Positions 26,006-36,800 of a DNA stretch of 64,000 nucleotides are shown here, piece by piece (position 1 is the stretch's first letter; every line of letters starts with the position of its first letter). The notes beneath the pieces were generated by a model that worked only from the letters and a program-made list of their open reading frames with translations, was not told where the DNA came from and did no database searches. Origin of the DNA: Bacteroidales bacterium (GTDB lineage: Bacteria; Bacteroidota; Bacteroidia; Bacteroidales; Lentimicrobiaceae); NCBI GenBank assembly GCA_024636955.1, contig JAGXGB010000044.1:1-64000 (forward strand). Reading direction: 5' to 3'. Made by a program: the position numbers and the translations under genes.

Positions 26006-26011
26006 ACCGCC

Positions 26012-26040
26012 ATGCTCTATGCCCTCTGCTCTATGCTTTT
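26012..26040 (+). repeat. Short CTCTATG heptamer array
   Basis: CTCTATG - CCCTCTG - CTCTATG repeats with period 7 directly before the promoter of the hydrolase gene. Related CCCTATG words are at 52029-52055. Confidence 0.65.
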
Positions 26041-26043
26041 TCT

Positions 26044-26051
26044 TATATTTG
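26044..26051 (+). promoter_or_regulatory. -7 box for the peptidase-like hydrolase gene
   Basis: TATATTTG matches TAnnTTTG and lies 16 bases before the ATG at 26068. Confidence 0.65.
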
Positions 26052-26067
26052 CTCAAAACTCTGAAAA

Positions 26068-27153
26068 ATGAAACACCTATGTTTTGCTCTTTTAGCCCTG
26101 TTTTTGAGTGGGAATGTGCTTTCGCAGGAAGCCCCACAAGCAGTGAAGGACCTTGAAAATAAGATCGTTTCGCTTGAGCATCAGCTTGATGCCATAAAGA
26201 AAGCTGTTGATGATGTGCAATGGTATAACCGGGTTGGCGATGTGGCCTTTATTGATAAGGTGTATATCACGGGCCCGCCGGTATCTGAAAAGCAGCAGGA
26301 GAAGAAACCTACAGCAATGGGCATCGGCAATCCCCTGAAGTTTTATGCCTATGTGTTTATGCCCAGGGACATTGACCCGAACAAGAAGTATCCGCTACTG
26401 GTATTGCCGCATGGTGGCGTTCATGCCGACTTTACCACCTACCACGCCCATATCATCAGGGAGCTGATGGCACAGCAGTATATTGTTGTGGCGCCCGAAT
26501 ATCGCGGAAGTACCGGCTATGGCAAGGACTTTTATGAAAAGATAGATTACGGCGGACTGGAGATAGGCGATGTAAACTCCAGTCGCGATTATATGGTGGA
26601 AAACTATGAAATGGTTGATAAAAACAGGGTTGGCATTATTGGTTGGAGCCATGGCGGGTTGATAGCGCTGATGAGCGTATTTGACAATCCTGAAAAGTAC
26701 GCAGTATGTTTCGCGGGTGTTCCGGTAAGCGACCTGATTGCAAGAATGGGTTATTATGATGATGATTACCGGGCGCTGTTCTCCGCTGACTACCACATCG
26801 GCAAAGAAGCCAAAGACGATGTCAACGAGTACCGCCGCCGATCGCCCGTATGGAATGTCCACAAGCTTAAAACCCCGCTACTGATACACACCAACACCAA
26901 CGACGATGATGTGTATTCACTTGAAGTGGAGCACCTTATCAATGCCATGAAAGCTGAAGGCAAGAAATTTGAATACGAGATATTCACCGACGTTGAAGGC
27001 GGCCACTCCTTCGACCGCATTGATACCCGCACTGCCAAGGAAATAAGGCTCAAGATCTATGATTTCCTCGATAAAGAGCTCAACACACCGAGGAAGCTAA
27101 AGAGTGTTGCAGATATTAATAAAGCGGCGTACCGGTTGAAGGCAAAAGACTAA
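26068..27153 (+). CDS. Secreted S9/prolyl-oligopeptidase-like alpha/beta hydrolase
   Basis: A 361-residue protein with a signal peptide (ALLALFLSGNVLSQ) and a short coiled coil (DLENKIVSLEHQLDAIKKAV). The alpha/beta hydrolase domain has the triad visible as Ser194 in GWSHGG, Asp near 278 in HTNTNDDDVY and His313 in GGHSFDR. The HGGVHADF segment is the oxyanion region and EYRGSTGYGKDFYE is typical of S9 peptidases. The usual N-terminal beta-propeller is absent, so it is a single-domain member. It acts outside the cytoplasm on a peptide or ester not determined here. Monocistronic. Confidence 0.85.
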   Translation: MKHLCFALLALFLSGNVLSQEAPQAVKDLENKIVSLEHQLDAIKKAVDDVQWYNRVGDVAFIDKVYITGPPVSEKQQEKKPTAMGIGNPLKFYAYVFMPRDIDPNKKYPLLVLPHGGVHADFTTYHAHIIRELMAQQYIVVAPEYRGSTGYGKDFYEKIDYGGLEIGDVNSSRDYMVENYEMVDKNRVGIIGWSHGGLIALMSVFDNPEKYAVCFAGVPVSDLIARMGYYDDDYRALFSADYHIGKEAKDDVNEYRRRSPVWNVHKLKTPLLIHTNTNDDDVYSLEVEHLINAMKAEGKKFEYEIFTDVEGGHSFDRIDTRTAKEIRLKIYDFLDKELNTPRKLKSVADINKAAYRLKAKD

Positions 27154-27162
27154 GGGCTAAAG

Positions 27163-27293
27163 GTAATTGACAAGGCTAAAGGCTAAAGTGGGATATCCCT
27201 AAACGCTAAACGCTAAACGCTAAACTAACGCTGAACCCAGAACCCAGATCCCAGAACCAATGCACTAACCACTAACCACTAACCACTAACCAC
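27163..27293 (+). repeat. Serial heptamer arrays (GGCTAAA, CGCTAAA, CCCAGAA, CACTAAC)
   Basis: Four different seven-base words follow one another in the 130 bases between converging genes: GGCTAAA (27174), CGCTAAA (27205-27226), CCCAGAA (27236-27257) and CACTAAC (27263-27293). The last array runs into the alcohol dehydrogenase stop codon region. Confidence 0.85.
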
Positions 27294-28380
27294 TCTTCAA
27301 ACTCTGCATATCAATCACAAACCGATACTTCACATCCCCCTTCAACAATCGCTCATACGCTTCGTTGATTTGGTTGATATCGATCATCTCGATGTCGGAT
27401 ACAATGTTGTGCTTGCCGCAGAAGTCGAGCATCTCCTGGGTTTCTTTGATACCGCCAATTGATGAGCCTGCCAATGTGCGGCGGTGAGTGATAACATTGA
27501 ATGCGGCTACAGGTAATGGATGCTCAGGAGCTCCTACTAATACCAGCGATCCATCTACACGCAAGAGTTTCAGGTAACTGTTGATATCATGTTGTGCTGA
27601 AACAGCATCAATAATAAAGTGCAACTTGCCTTTATACCGCTTCATCTGCTCTTTATCTTTCGAAAGCACCACATCATCAGCACCTAATTTCCTTGCATCT
27701 TCCACCTTTGAAGGTGAAGTGGTATAAACAACTACCTCCGCTCCCATCGCCTTAGCAATCTTAACTGCCATATGCCCCAGTCCGCCAAGACCAACAACTC
27801 CTACCTTTACACCCGGGCCTACATTCCAGTGTTTCAATGGCGAATAGGTAGTAATGCCGGCACACAACAGCGGCGCAGTTGCAGGCAGATCAAGGTTTTC
27901 AGGAACCCGCAGTACAAAATCTTCTGTAACAACAATGCTTTCACTGTAGCCACCATAGGTTTCCGCGCCAATATACTTATCGTGCGAATTATAGGTCTGG
28001 ATGTTCCCAGCAGCGCAGAACTGCTCCAGTCCTTCCTTACAGTAATCGCAATCATGGCAACTATCAACCATACAACCCACAGCAGCCAGATCGCCCACCT
28101 TAAACTTAGTAACCTCACCGCCCACGCCGGTAACTTTGCCCACTATTTCATGACCGGGGACGCATGGGTACTTGGTACCATGCCACTCGTTTCGCGCCGT
28201 GTGAAGGTCGGAATGGCAAACCCCGCAATACAATATTTCTATTTCCACATCCTGCACCTGAAATTCCCTGCGCCTGATGCTCATTTGCTGAAGATTCGCA
28301 TCTGCCGCCGCTGTGCCAAATGCTTTCACTTCCTTTGTTCTGACGGCTCCGCCATCATCTGACGATGTGATTACTTCCAT
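27286..28380 (-). CDS. Zinc-dependent NAD(P) alcohol dehydrogenase (YahK/cinnamyl type)
   Basis: A medium-chain dehydrogenase with catalytic zinc ligands in YCGVCHSDLH and GHEIVG, structural zinc cysteines in CHDCDYCKEGLEQFC and the Rossmann motif GVVGLGGLGHMA. The TTSPSK after the second strand favours NADPH, as in YahK-like aldehyde reductases. At 364 residues it is slightly longer than usual owing to a non-conserved N-terminus. It probably reduces a range of aldehydes in the cytoplasm. Single gene, divergent from the TPR kinase. Confidence 0.9.
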   Translation of the reverse strand: MEVITSSDDGGAVRTKEVKAFGTAAADANLQQMSIRRREFQVQDVEIEILYCGVCHSDLHTARNEWHGTKYPCVPGHEIVGKVTGVGGEVTKFKVGDLAAVGCMVDSCHDCDYCKEGLEQFCAAGNIQTYNSHDKYIGAETYGGYSESIVVTEDFVLRVPENLDLPATAPLLCAGITTYSPLKHWNVGPGVKVGVVGLGGLGHMAVKIAKAMGAEVVVYTTSPSKVEDARKLGADDVVLSKDKEQMKRYKGKLHFIIDAVSAQHDINSYLKLLRVDGSLVLVGAPEHPLPVAAFNVITHRRTLAGSSIGGIKETQEMLDFCGKHNIVSDIEMIDINQINEAYERLLKGDVKYRFVIDMQSLKSG

Positions 28381-28519
28381 GGTTTTTGTCTTGGATTACT
28401 TAACTAACGTTTGGGTAATCATCTTGCCCTAAACTCAATGCTTATAAATGAGATTAATCTCAGATAGTTCCTTCCCTATTTGGTGAAACCACCACTTTAG
28501 GAGTCACGCTCTATTATAC

Positions 28520-28527
28520 TATATTTG
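28520..28527 (+). promoter_or_regulatory. -7 box for the TPR histidine kinase gene
   Basis: TATATTTG, followed by C, matches the consensus exactly, 19 bases before the GTG start at 28547. This supports the GTG as the true start. Confidence 0.65.
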
Positions 28528-28546
28528 CACCCATACATTTACAGCT

Positions 28547-30742
28547 GTGCTTTTAAGAAACCTTATAATCACTCTTTTACTTATTGGTGTACCTGAAATT
28601 TATGGTTTGGGGCAGGAGAATACTGACAGTCTTATTAAGGTGCTTGGCCAAACTAAAATTGATACTTCCAGGTCAACTGTGCTCAATAAGCTATCGAGAT
28701 CCTACCGGAATACCGACTATAATAAGTCACTTGAATATGCTCAGGAAGCACTGGATATTGCACAGAAAGCCAACTTTCAAAAGGGAACTGCAGATGCTTT
28801 GATCAACATAGGCATGGTTTATTACCGTCAGCATGAATTCGACAAATCGATGGAGTACCTGAATAAGGCTTATACCATATTTCAGACAACAAAAAACAAC
28901 CTTGGAATTGCCACTTATTTCAGTTCTATTGGTGATATTTACGTTTCACGGCAGGATTATGCTCAGGCAAAACAGAACTATGAAAGGGCTCTTAAAATGT
29001 ATGATGAACTTCAGAATATAAAGGGGATCATTCATGCCAATAATAGTATTGGCCATACATTTAGCACTACAGAGAATTACGACCAGGCAATGACCCATTA
29101 CCTTAAATCACTCAGTTTTGCCCAGAAATTAAACGACAAAAAGGAAGTTGCAAACTGCTACATTAATGTGGCAAACATGCTTAATGCCCAATCTGATAAT
29201 ATTAATGCCATTAAGTACCTTCAAAAATCTGTAAGCATTTTTGAGCAAGTGAATGATTCTTATAACATGGGGGTGTGTTATAACAATATTGCTGCAAATT
29301 ATATCGATCTCGACAGTATCAACCAGGCCATGGCTTATCTCGATAAATCACTGGCTATCTATATTAAGCTGGATGATAAAAGAGGGCAGGCTGCCTGTTA
29401 TCTGAATATGGGAATTATCTCAAGTAAGAGCAACCAGCACTTAACAGCGATAAAATACTACAAGAGTGCTCTGAAACTTAATGAGCAACTCAACGACCGG
29501 CGGCGAATAGCGGTATGTATAGCCAATATGACCATTTCTTTCCTTAAAACAGGAAAATACAATGAAGCGATCGCTAACAGTGAGAAAGGACTTGCTATTG
29601 CTGATGAAATGAAACTAACCTCGTTACAGAGTATGTTCTATCAAAGCCTGTCCTCGAGTTATGATAGCTTAAAACTATATGAGCAGGCCTTTAAATACCA
29701 TAAATTATTCAAGCAAGCCAGTGATAGTGTATTAAACTCCGAAAACCGGAAACTTGTGCTTGAAATGGAAGCAAAGTACCAGAATGAACGTAAAGAGATT
29801 GTGATCAGTAACCTCACAAAGGACAACGAGCTTCAACAGGTGCAGATTGAGAAAAACAGGAACATGATGGTATTCCTGGCAGTAATAAGTGTATTGGTAC
29901 TTATCCTGTCAATCGTCTTTTATCGCCTTTACGATTTAAAACGTAAATCAGAAACCGCCCTGAAAGAACTTAATGCCACCAAGGATAAGTTCTTCACCAT
30001 AATTGCTCACGACATAAAAAACCCACTAAGTGCATACCGTTCGGTTACAAAGATGCTTACCACCTCATTTTATGAATTAAGCGAGCAAAGGAAACTTGAG
30101 CACATCAGGGGTATCCATAAATCATCTGAAAACCTATATAATTTATTCCAGAATCTTTTGCAGTGGTCAACCTCACAATCAGGATCACTACAATTCAAAC
30201 CGCAACAACTTGACCTTGCAGTGCTGGCATACAAATCGGTGGCAACCTTGCAGGAATCCGCTGATAAAAAGAATATACAGCTTCAGCTTGACATTAAGCC
30301 GGGTATTTATGCTTATGGTGATATAAACATGGTGTCAACCATCTTCACAAACCTGATATCAAATGCTATAAAATACTCACATCCTGACAGCAGCATTACC
30401 ATAAACTCAACGGAAACAGGTCAATTCATTCAGGTTGGCGTAATTGATAGTGGCATTGGCATTTCAAAGGAAGATACCGGTAAACTTTTCCGTGTGGATG
30501 TTGATCACAAAACAATTGGCAATTCAGAAGAGAAGGGCACCGGTATAGGGCTGATCCTATGTATGGAGTTTGTTACAAGGAATGGTGGTAAACTTTGGGT
30601 GCTAAGTGAAACAGGCCGTGGTTCAGCATTCTACTTTACTTTACCTAAGGAACTTGCAAAGATGAACGATAAAGCAGGACTTACAAAGATGGCCGATAAG
30701 GCCGGTGTAGTATATAATGTTGCTCATCATGACACAAATTAA
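28547..30742 (+). CDS. TPR-containing membrane histidine kinase
   Basis: A 731-residue sensor: signal peptide (residues 1-22), then about eight periplasmic TPR units (for example LINIGMVYYRQHEFDKSMEY, ACYLNMGIISSKSNQHLTA). One membrane helix follows (VFLAVISVLVLILSIVFY, about 441-463). Then come HisKA with His488 in TIIAHDIKNPLSA and HATPase with NLISNAIKYSHP, DSGIGIS and GTGIGLILCMEFV. TPR kinases in Bacteroidota often pair with LuxR-type regulators, and the next gene is one, overlapping by 14 bases. The start codon is GTG, and no upstream in-frame ATG is better placed. The signal it senses is unknown. Confidence 0.9.
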   Translation: MLLRNLIITLLLIGVPEIYGLGQENTDSLIKVLGQTKIDTSRSTVLNKLSRSYRNTDYNKSLEYAQEALDIAQKANFQKGTADALINIGMVYYRQHEFDKSMEYLNKAYTIFQTTKNNLGIATYFSSIGDIYVSRQDYAQAKQNYERALKMYDELQNIKGIIHANNSIGHTFSTTENYDQAMTHYLKSLSFAQKLNDKKEVANCYINVANMLNAQSDNINAIKYLQKSVSIFEQVNDSYNMGVCYNNIAANYIDLDSINQAMAYLDKSLAIYIKLDDKRGQAACYLNMGIISSKSNQHLTAIKYYKSALKLNEQLNDRRRIAVCIANMTISFLKTGKYNEAIANSEKGLAIADEMKLTSLQSMFYQSLSSSYDSLKLYEQAFKYHKLFKQASDSVLNSENRKLVLEMEAKYQNERKEIVISNLTKDNELQQVQIEKNRNMMVFLAVISVLVLILSIVFYRLYDLKRKSETALKELNATKDKFFTIIAHDIKNPLSAYRSVTKMLTTSFYELSEQRKLEHIRGIHKSSENLYNLFQNLLQWSTSQSGSLQFKPQQLDLAVLAYKSVATLQESADKKNIQLQLDIKPGIYAYGDINMVSTIFTNLISNAIKYSHPDSSITINSTETGQFIQVGVIDSGIGISKEDTGKLFRVDVDHKTIGNSEEKGTGIGLILCMEFVTRNGGKLWVLSETGRGSAFYFTLPKELAKMNDKAGLTKMADKAGVVYNVAHHDTN

Positions 30743-31388
30743 AATAGCACTCATTGACGATCACATGATAGTGATGGATGGAATAACATCCCTCCTCATG
30801 GAAGATCCTGCAATAACAGTTATCGGAAAAACACTCGATAGTGATGAGCTATTTAGCCTGATTGAACAGGATGAGCCACATATTATCATGCTTGACATCT
30901 TTCTTCCTAAACCTATAGGGATTGAGATATTGAAAAATATCAAAAAGAAGTATCCCCACATAAAAGTAATAATCCTCAGCGGTAACAGTGAAGAGGATCT
31001 TATAACCACTTCATTCAGAGAAGGGGCAAGCGGTTACCTTACCAAGAGTGTAGAAAAAGATGAATTGCTCGAAGCCATACATGCAGTTTTCGAGGGCGAA
31101 CAATATATCAGCAGATCATTGGAAAAGTCTCTTAGCCGCAATTTCATTAACAAAGCCAGATTTGGCGACAAATATTCAATTCATAAACTTGCAGGCCTTA
31201 CCCCAAGGGAACTTGATATTATAAGACTGATATCTGAGGGGTTAGGTTACAAGGAAATAGCTGCAGAACTGGGTATAAGCACCCGCACTGTTGAAGCCCA
31301 CAAAAACAACATCCTTGAAAAGCTCGAACTAAGGAATACCATTGAGCTGGTAAAATTCGCAATCAAGAACAAGCTCGTTGAGCTGTAA
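30729..31388 (+). CDS. LuxR/NarL-type response regulator, partner of the TPR kinase
   Basis: The receiver has ALIDDH, phosphoacceptor Asp56 in IIMLDIFLP, ILSGN and TKS. The C-terminal HTH is canonical: LTPRELDIIRLISEGLGYKEIAAELGISTRTVEAHKNNI. I start at MTQIKIALIDDH (30729), overlapping the kinase stop by 14 bases, four codons inside the ORF-track call. Its likely targets are the surface protein genes that follow, since it is their nearest regulator. The gene at 33258 is a close paralogue with the same tail (NTIELxKFAIxNK). Confidence 0.9.
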   Translation: MTQIKIALIDDHMIVMDGITSLLMEDPAITVIGKTLDSDELFSLIEQDEPHIIMLDIFLPKPIGIEILKNIKKKYPHIKVIILSGNSEEDLITTSFREGASGYLTKSVEKDELLEAIHAVFEGEQYISRSLEKSLSRNFINKARFGDKYSIHKLAGLTPRELDIIRLISEGLGYKEIAAELGISTRTVEAHKNNILEKLELRNTIELVKFAIKNKLVEL

Positions 31389-31455
31389 GCTTTTGCGTGT
31401 TTCGCTGATAAAATCATCCGCTAATTTACCTATTGTCTCACCTGCAGGCAGACCA

Positions 31456-31463
31456 TATTTTTG
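31456..31463 (+). promoter_or_regulatory. -7 box for the SBBP/T9SS gene
   Basis: TATTTTTG matches TAnnTTTG 34 bases before the ATG at 31498, so this unit can be transcribed separately from the kinase-regulator pair. Confidence 0.5.
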
Positions 31464-31497
31464 TGACATTACAAACTAAGGTCAAAATTCACTTACG

Positions 31498-33258
31498 ATG
31501 AAAAACAAAAAATTAAGTGCTGCTCTGATTGCACTCTTGTTGAGCACATGTATGATGAGTGGCCACCTTATGGCGCAGATCCAGTATGAATGGGCGCAGT
31601 CATTTGGTGGTTATTCTTTTGACGAGGCAACCTGTGTTGCTCTCGACAGTGAAGGTAATGTATTCACAGCCGGATACTTTTCCGATACAATGATTTTTAA
31701 CCCCGGTCCTAACCAGGTTAAGTTAACTAGCTACGGAGGTGGTGACATTATCCTCATGAAATCTGATGCTGATGGCAACTTCCTATGGGCTAGACAAATC
31801 GGTGGTTCGGAGTCAGATGCAGCGTTTGATATTCAAATTGGCGCTGACGGTAATATTCTCCTGGCCGGAGCTTTCAGGGCTAACGCCGACTTCGATCCGG
31901 GTGACGGCGTTTTTAATCTTACTTCTTACTATGGGTATGATGCTTTTGTAGCCAAATATGATGCTTCCGGCAACTTCATCTGGGCGAAACAGATAGGTGG
32001 CAATTCTGATTTTGATCAAGCTACTTCCCTTACAATTGATCCTGCCACCGGGAATATTTTTGCAACAGGGGTATTCGGTGCATCTATAGATTTTGATCCC
32101 GGACCCGGTGTGTTTGCTTTAACAGCAGGTTTATACGATGCATTTATTCTGAAACTCACAAGTGATGGCGACTTCATATGGGCAGGCCAGGTTGGTGGTG
32201 ATGGTTTTGATGCGGGCAATTCACTAATCCTCGATGCCGCAGGAAACATAATTGTTGCCGGAATTTTTGAATTAACAGCCGATTTTGATCCGGGACCTGA
32301 TACTTATTATATGATTTCAACCGGGAATCAACCTCTTTATGCCGATGGTTTCGTTCTAAAGCTATCGCCTGAGGGCGAATTTAATTGGGCCGTTCAGGTT
32401 GGTGGTGAAGGTCAGGACTGGGCAAATGGTGTTACCGTTGACCCGTTCAATGACATCCTGGTAACAGGTGAATTCTATACAGATGTTGACTTTGATCCCG
32501 GATCACAGGAGTACATTATGTCAAGTCAGAACTACGATGCTTTTGTGTGGAAACTTGATCCTGAGGGCAGGTTTATCTGGGCAAGAAAAATAGGTGGTGA
32601 TGATACCGATTGGGGTAACGCCATAGCAACTGATGACATGGGTAATGTATATACAACAGGTTACTTCATGACAACTGCTGATTTCGACCCGGGAGATAAT
32701 GAATTCCTTTTAACAGCCGGTGCATATTATGAAGTGTATATAAGTAAATTAACACGTAACGGAGCTTTCTCCTGGGCAATGGCATTCGAAGGTAACGTGT
32801 ATTTTGATGTCAATATTAATACAGGCAGGGATATTGCAGTAGATAACGATTACAATGTATACACTGTTGGAGGTTTCGAATCATGGACAGATGTTGACCC
32901 TTCACCGGCAATTGTTTACATCACCGCTCATGATATTCCTCAAGCCGGTTTTTACTATGAAGATGGGTTTATCCATAAATTAAGCCAGAATACTACCAGC
33001 ACGGTAAATCTTAATAAAGGAGAAATGTCAATATATCCTAATCCGGTAAGTAACCTTCTAACCGTAAACCTGGGTTCTGAGAAGAAAAATATACAAGCTG
33101 AAATCAACGATATAACCGGAAAAGTAATCTACAGCTCAGCGTTCTCAAATACAGCAGCTATACAAATACCCATAACATTTGCCGGAGGTGTTTATGTGCT
33201 TATACTCAGGGATAACGATGGAGAAATTTACATTGAGAAATTTGTAAAAACACTATAG
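31498..33258 (+). CDS. SBBP-repeat (beta-propeller-like) T9SS surface protein
   Basis: After a signal peptide (residues 1-26, ending HLMAQ) about eight repeats of 45-55 residues carry the pattern W(A)xQ(I/V)GG...D.A..I..D..GN(I/V)..TG.F...DFDPG. This is an SBBP-like propeller in which the DFDPG loop recurs in nearly every blade and may bind calcium. A T9SS domain ends it (MSIYPNPVSNLLTVNLG). Its stop codon TAG shares a base with the GTG start of the response regulator at 33258, so a surface protein and a regulator are translationally coupled. Extracellular role unknown. Confidence 0.88.
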   Translation: MKNKKLSAALIALLLSTCMMSGHLMAQIQYEWAQSFGGYSFDEATCVALDSEGNVFTAGYFSDTMIFNPGPNQVKLTSYGGGDIILMKSDADGNFLWARQIGGSESDAAFDIQIGADGNILLAGAFRANADFDPGDGVFNLTSYYGYDAFVAKYDASGNFIWAKQIGGNSDFDQATSLTIDPATGNIFATGVFGASIDFDPGPGVFALTAGLYDAFILKLTSDGDFIWAGQVGGDGFDAGNSLILDAAGNIIVAGIFELTADFDPGPDTYYMISTGNQPLYADGFVLKLSPEGEFNWAVQVGGEGQDWANGVTVDPFNDILVTGEFYTDVDFDPGSQEYIMSSQNYDAFVWKLDPEGRFIWARKIGGDDTDWGNAIATDDMGNVYTTGYFMTTADFDPGDNEFLLTAGAYYEVYISKLTRNGAFSWAMAFEGNVYFDVNINTGRDIAVDNDYNVYTVGGFESWTDVDPSPAIVYITAHDIPQAGFYYEDGFIHKLSQNTTSTVNLNKGEMSIYPNPVSNLLTVNLGSEKKNIQAEINDITGKVIYSSAFSNTAAIQIPITFAGGVYVLILRDNDGEIYIEKFVKTL

Positions 33259-33869
33259 TGAAAAAGATCAGGGTTTTATTGGTTGATGATCATAAAATAT
33301 TTGCTGAAGGCGTTGAAAGCATGCTCAGCATTTATAACTCTATTGAGGTTACTGGCAAAGCTGCCAATTATATTGAACTTGTTAATATACTGAAGAAGCA
33401 GGCAACTGATATTGTAATACTTGATGCATTTATGCCTGGGCAGAATGTAATTGACATACTTGCTGAATTAAAAGTTAAGTACCCTGAAGTAAGAGTGATA
33501 GTTATGAGCGGTAACGATGAGGAAATACTTGCTAATGAAGTATTTGACGCCGGTGCTTTAGGTTACTTACTGAAGAGTGCAAATGCATCAGAATTAAATG
33601 AAGCTATACATTCAGTTTATACTGGTAACAAGTACGTGTGCAGGTTGCCTGAACGCCCGTTAAATGGCCACAGCCAACTCAATCAGTATGAAAACCATAT
33701 TATTCAGTGCCTCTCCCATGGTTTAAGCTACAAAGAAGTAGCTGAAGCACTAAAAATGAATATTGCTGATGTAGAATCATACACAACAGGCATTCTTAAA
33801 AAACTTCAGCTCTCAAATACCATTGAACTTACAAAGTTCGCTATCCATAATAAAATGATTGAATTATAA
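33258..33869 (+). CDS. NarL-like response regulator with degenerate HTH
   Basis: The receiver is intact (LLVDDH, Asp56 in IVILDAFMP, VMSGN, LKS). The C-terminal region is a LuxR-type fold whose landmarks have drifted: LTxRE is LNQYEN, and TVEAHKNNI is DVESYTTGI. It is a paralogue of the regulator at 30729, sharing the tail NTIELTKFAIHNKMIEL. It starts with GTG inside the stop codon of the SBBP gene, and the T9SS adhesin gene follows after 14 bases, so it lies within a surface-protein operon. It may bind other DNA, or act through protein contacts. Receiver function is secure, DNA binding uncertain. Confidence 0.85.
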   Translation: MKKIRVLLVDDHKIFAEGVESMLSIYNSIEVTGKAANYIELVNILKKQATDIVILDAFMPGQNVIDILAELKVKYPEVRVIVMSGNDEEILANEVFDAGALGYLLKSANASELNEAIHSVYTGNKYVCRLPERPLNGHSQLNQYENHIIQCLSHGLSYKEVAEALKMNIADVESYTTGILKKLQLSNTIELTKFAIHNKMIEL

Positions 33870-33883
33870 CAACATATAGAAAC

Positions 33884-36800
33884 ATGAGACGATATATACA
33901 ATTCACAGCATTAATACTCATGATAACCGTTTTCACAGGAACTACCGGTTATGCACAGAGAATCACAGGCGCCCGCGATATTGGCATTAATCCGGTGAGA
34001 GCCGGCATAACGCCTGGTATCATAGTTACGCAACCTACTGAAAATGCTATACTTAGCGAGACGTTTGATGGAAACTTTCCGCCAACAAACTGGACAATTG
34101 CTAATCCTCAGGGCGGAACTGGTTGGCAAGGTATTGAAGTAGGTACCACACCCATACCCGGTTGGAATGGGGGAACAATTACATCACCATTTGGCCCCGG
34201 AGGTGTTGCCTATTGTACCTGGAATACAGCAGGACCCAATGTTGCCGATCAATATTTAATCACTCCCCAACTAACTTTAGGCCCGCAAATGCAGCTTGAC
34301 TTCTGGATTCAGCGCCAACCTGTAACTTACAGTGATTCTGTACAAATTTTACTGTCAACAACCGGCAACCAACCGGGCGACTTTAATATAGTGCTGGAAG
34401 ATATCGCATACTTCGCTTATGATAACCTTACTGAATGGACACATCACGTAATCGATCTCTCAGCATATGCCGGTGATGATGTTTATATTGCATTCAGGGA
34501 ACACTATTATTCAACCCTGTATGTTTCAGTTATTTCACTTGATCAGGTCACGGTTGGTTCAATACCTTCCGTCCCTGTTACATACCTTAATTACAGCGGA
34601 GCTGAATTTGGAACTGTTGATGTTGGCCAGTCGAAAACACTTGAAGGTTTTAAACTGACAAATATTGGCGGTGGAACACTTACTGTAAATGAAGTTCTTT
34701 TCTCCAATTCCACTTTTACTTCTTCCATCAGTCCAGGTGATGTTTCACTAGGCGCAGAAGAACAGTACGATTTCACCATTACATACTCACCTGTTGCTCA
34801 AGGTAATGATGACGGCATAATGAGCATTGTAACTAATGTAGATACCTTATTGATCTATCTTGCTGGTTCAGGCTTTCAGCTTCCTGAAGGAATGATACAG
34901 GTAGGGCATGAGAACTGGATAGGGCTTGGCCTTCCAATGGATCCAAGCTGGGATTACACTTACTCACAAACAATCTATAAACAGGAAAACCTGAATGTAA
35001 ACGGTGAAAGGATTACTAAAATCGGTTATCAGTATGTATATGAAGATTATTACGGGGGCTCAGGTGAGCCTTTTACTGACAACATTAAAATATACATGGC
35101 ACATACCCAGGACGATGTTTTTACCAACTGGATACCCATTAATGAAATGATTCTGGTTTATGATGGTGTCATTAATATTCCGGGTGGTAATGAGCCTGTT
35201 TGGATTGAACTTACGCTCGACTTCCCGTTTGCTTATAATAATGTGGATAACCTGGTAGTTGCTTTTGATGAGAACTCAGTTGGATTGCATTCCTGGAATG
35301 ACTACTTCATGTGTTCAGCAACTGAAGATTTGGAAAATATTGCATGTCGCACACGTGAAATGTTTGATATTGATCCACTTAACCCGGGGGCACCAGGCCC
35401 TTATAGTATCATCAATTACTATCCCAACACACGTTTTCAATTTGAAGAACTTGCACCTGAGCCTTTGCTGGTAGTGCTTCCTGATGCTGTTGACTATGGA
35501 TACAGGGAAACCGGTTATTCTTATACTGCTGAAGTAACTATCACTAACTTCGGAGGAACTGACCTTCAAATAAATAGTGTTGACGGTATCACCGCTCCAT
35601 TCTCTACTAACTTTCAACCAATTACTTTAAGCAGCGGTGAGGTATCTGAACCGGTAATTATTAGCTTTAATCCTGTAAGCACCGGACTATTCAACCAAAC
35701 CATTACTTTCGGCAGCAATGCAACCAACAATAATAACGTGGTGACTTTAAAAGGCTATGCGTATCCTGATCCTTATATCACCCAATTCCCTTATGTTATG
35801 GGTTTTGAAGGTAATGACGCTATATTTCCTGCTTACGGATGGGATAACAAAGCAGAAAAACAATGGATTCGTGGTTTAATACCCGCAGTTGGCAACTACT
35901 CTGCCGGAGCTACTGAATATGAACCAGGTGAAGCAATTATGATGACCCCATATATTAGCCTGCCTGATAGTTTCCGTATAAGTTTCTGGTGGGCCGACAA
36001 TAACAACGCTTTCCCTGAAGGCAAGTCACCACGCATTATAGGTCACGATACTACCTTCTTCCAGGCTTCGCTTGATCATGGTACCACATGGACAGATTTA
36101 GCAGTGCTTTCAACCGAATCACCTGAACAATGGCATAAGGACTATTTTGATATGTCAGCATGGGCAAGTGACAGTCTCCTGCTTCGCTGGAGGGATGTTA
36201 CTGATGGCGACTACTACCTTAACCGTGGTGTGGCATTGGACGAAATCATTATTGAGTACAATAACCCCAATCCTACAGCCGCAATTAACAATAATGTATG
36301 GAATGCCAGTGTGATACTGGTTGGTGACACAACGCACTCAGGCAACATATTTACACTACAAAACATTGATGGCGGAATACTTACAATAAGTGCAGTAACC
36401 GGCCTTGAGGGTACTGATTTTGCCACTACAATTATTCCTCAGGATGTATCACTTGGTCTTGGTGAAACTTACAGCTTCGGCTTTAGCTATTCATCGCCTG
36501 ATATAAGCGTTGATAATGCAGTCTGCGTGATTGAAACAAACGGGGGCACCTTGTACATCAACCTTCTTGGTGAAGCACAAACCATTGGCGAATTCACCAG
36601 TGAAAGCTTTGATGGCGATATTTTCCCTCCACTTGGGTGGAAGAACATTGATGCTGATGGCGATGGCTATAAATGGTTACAACACAATGATCCTGATAAC
36701 TTCCCACCTCACTCCGGAACAGGTTCAGCGTATTCAGAGTCATGGAGTACGATAGGCGGGTCACTGTGGCCTGACAATTACTTCATCACCCCCCCATTTA

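Noticed and set aside
27163-27293. Possible CRISPR array
   Set aside because: Repeats are 7 bases with no spacers; no cas genes are in the window.
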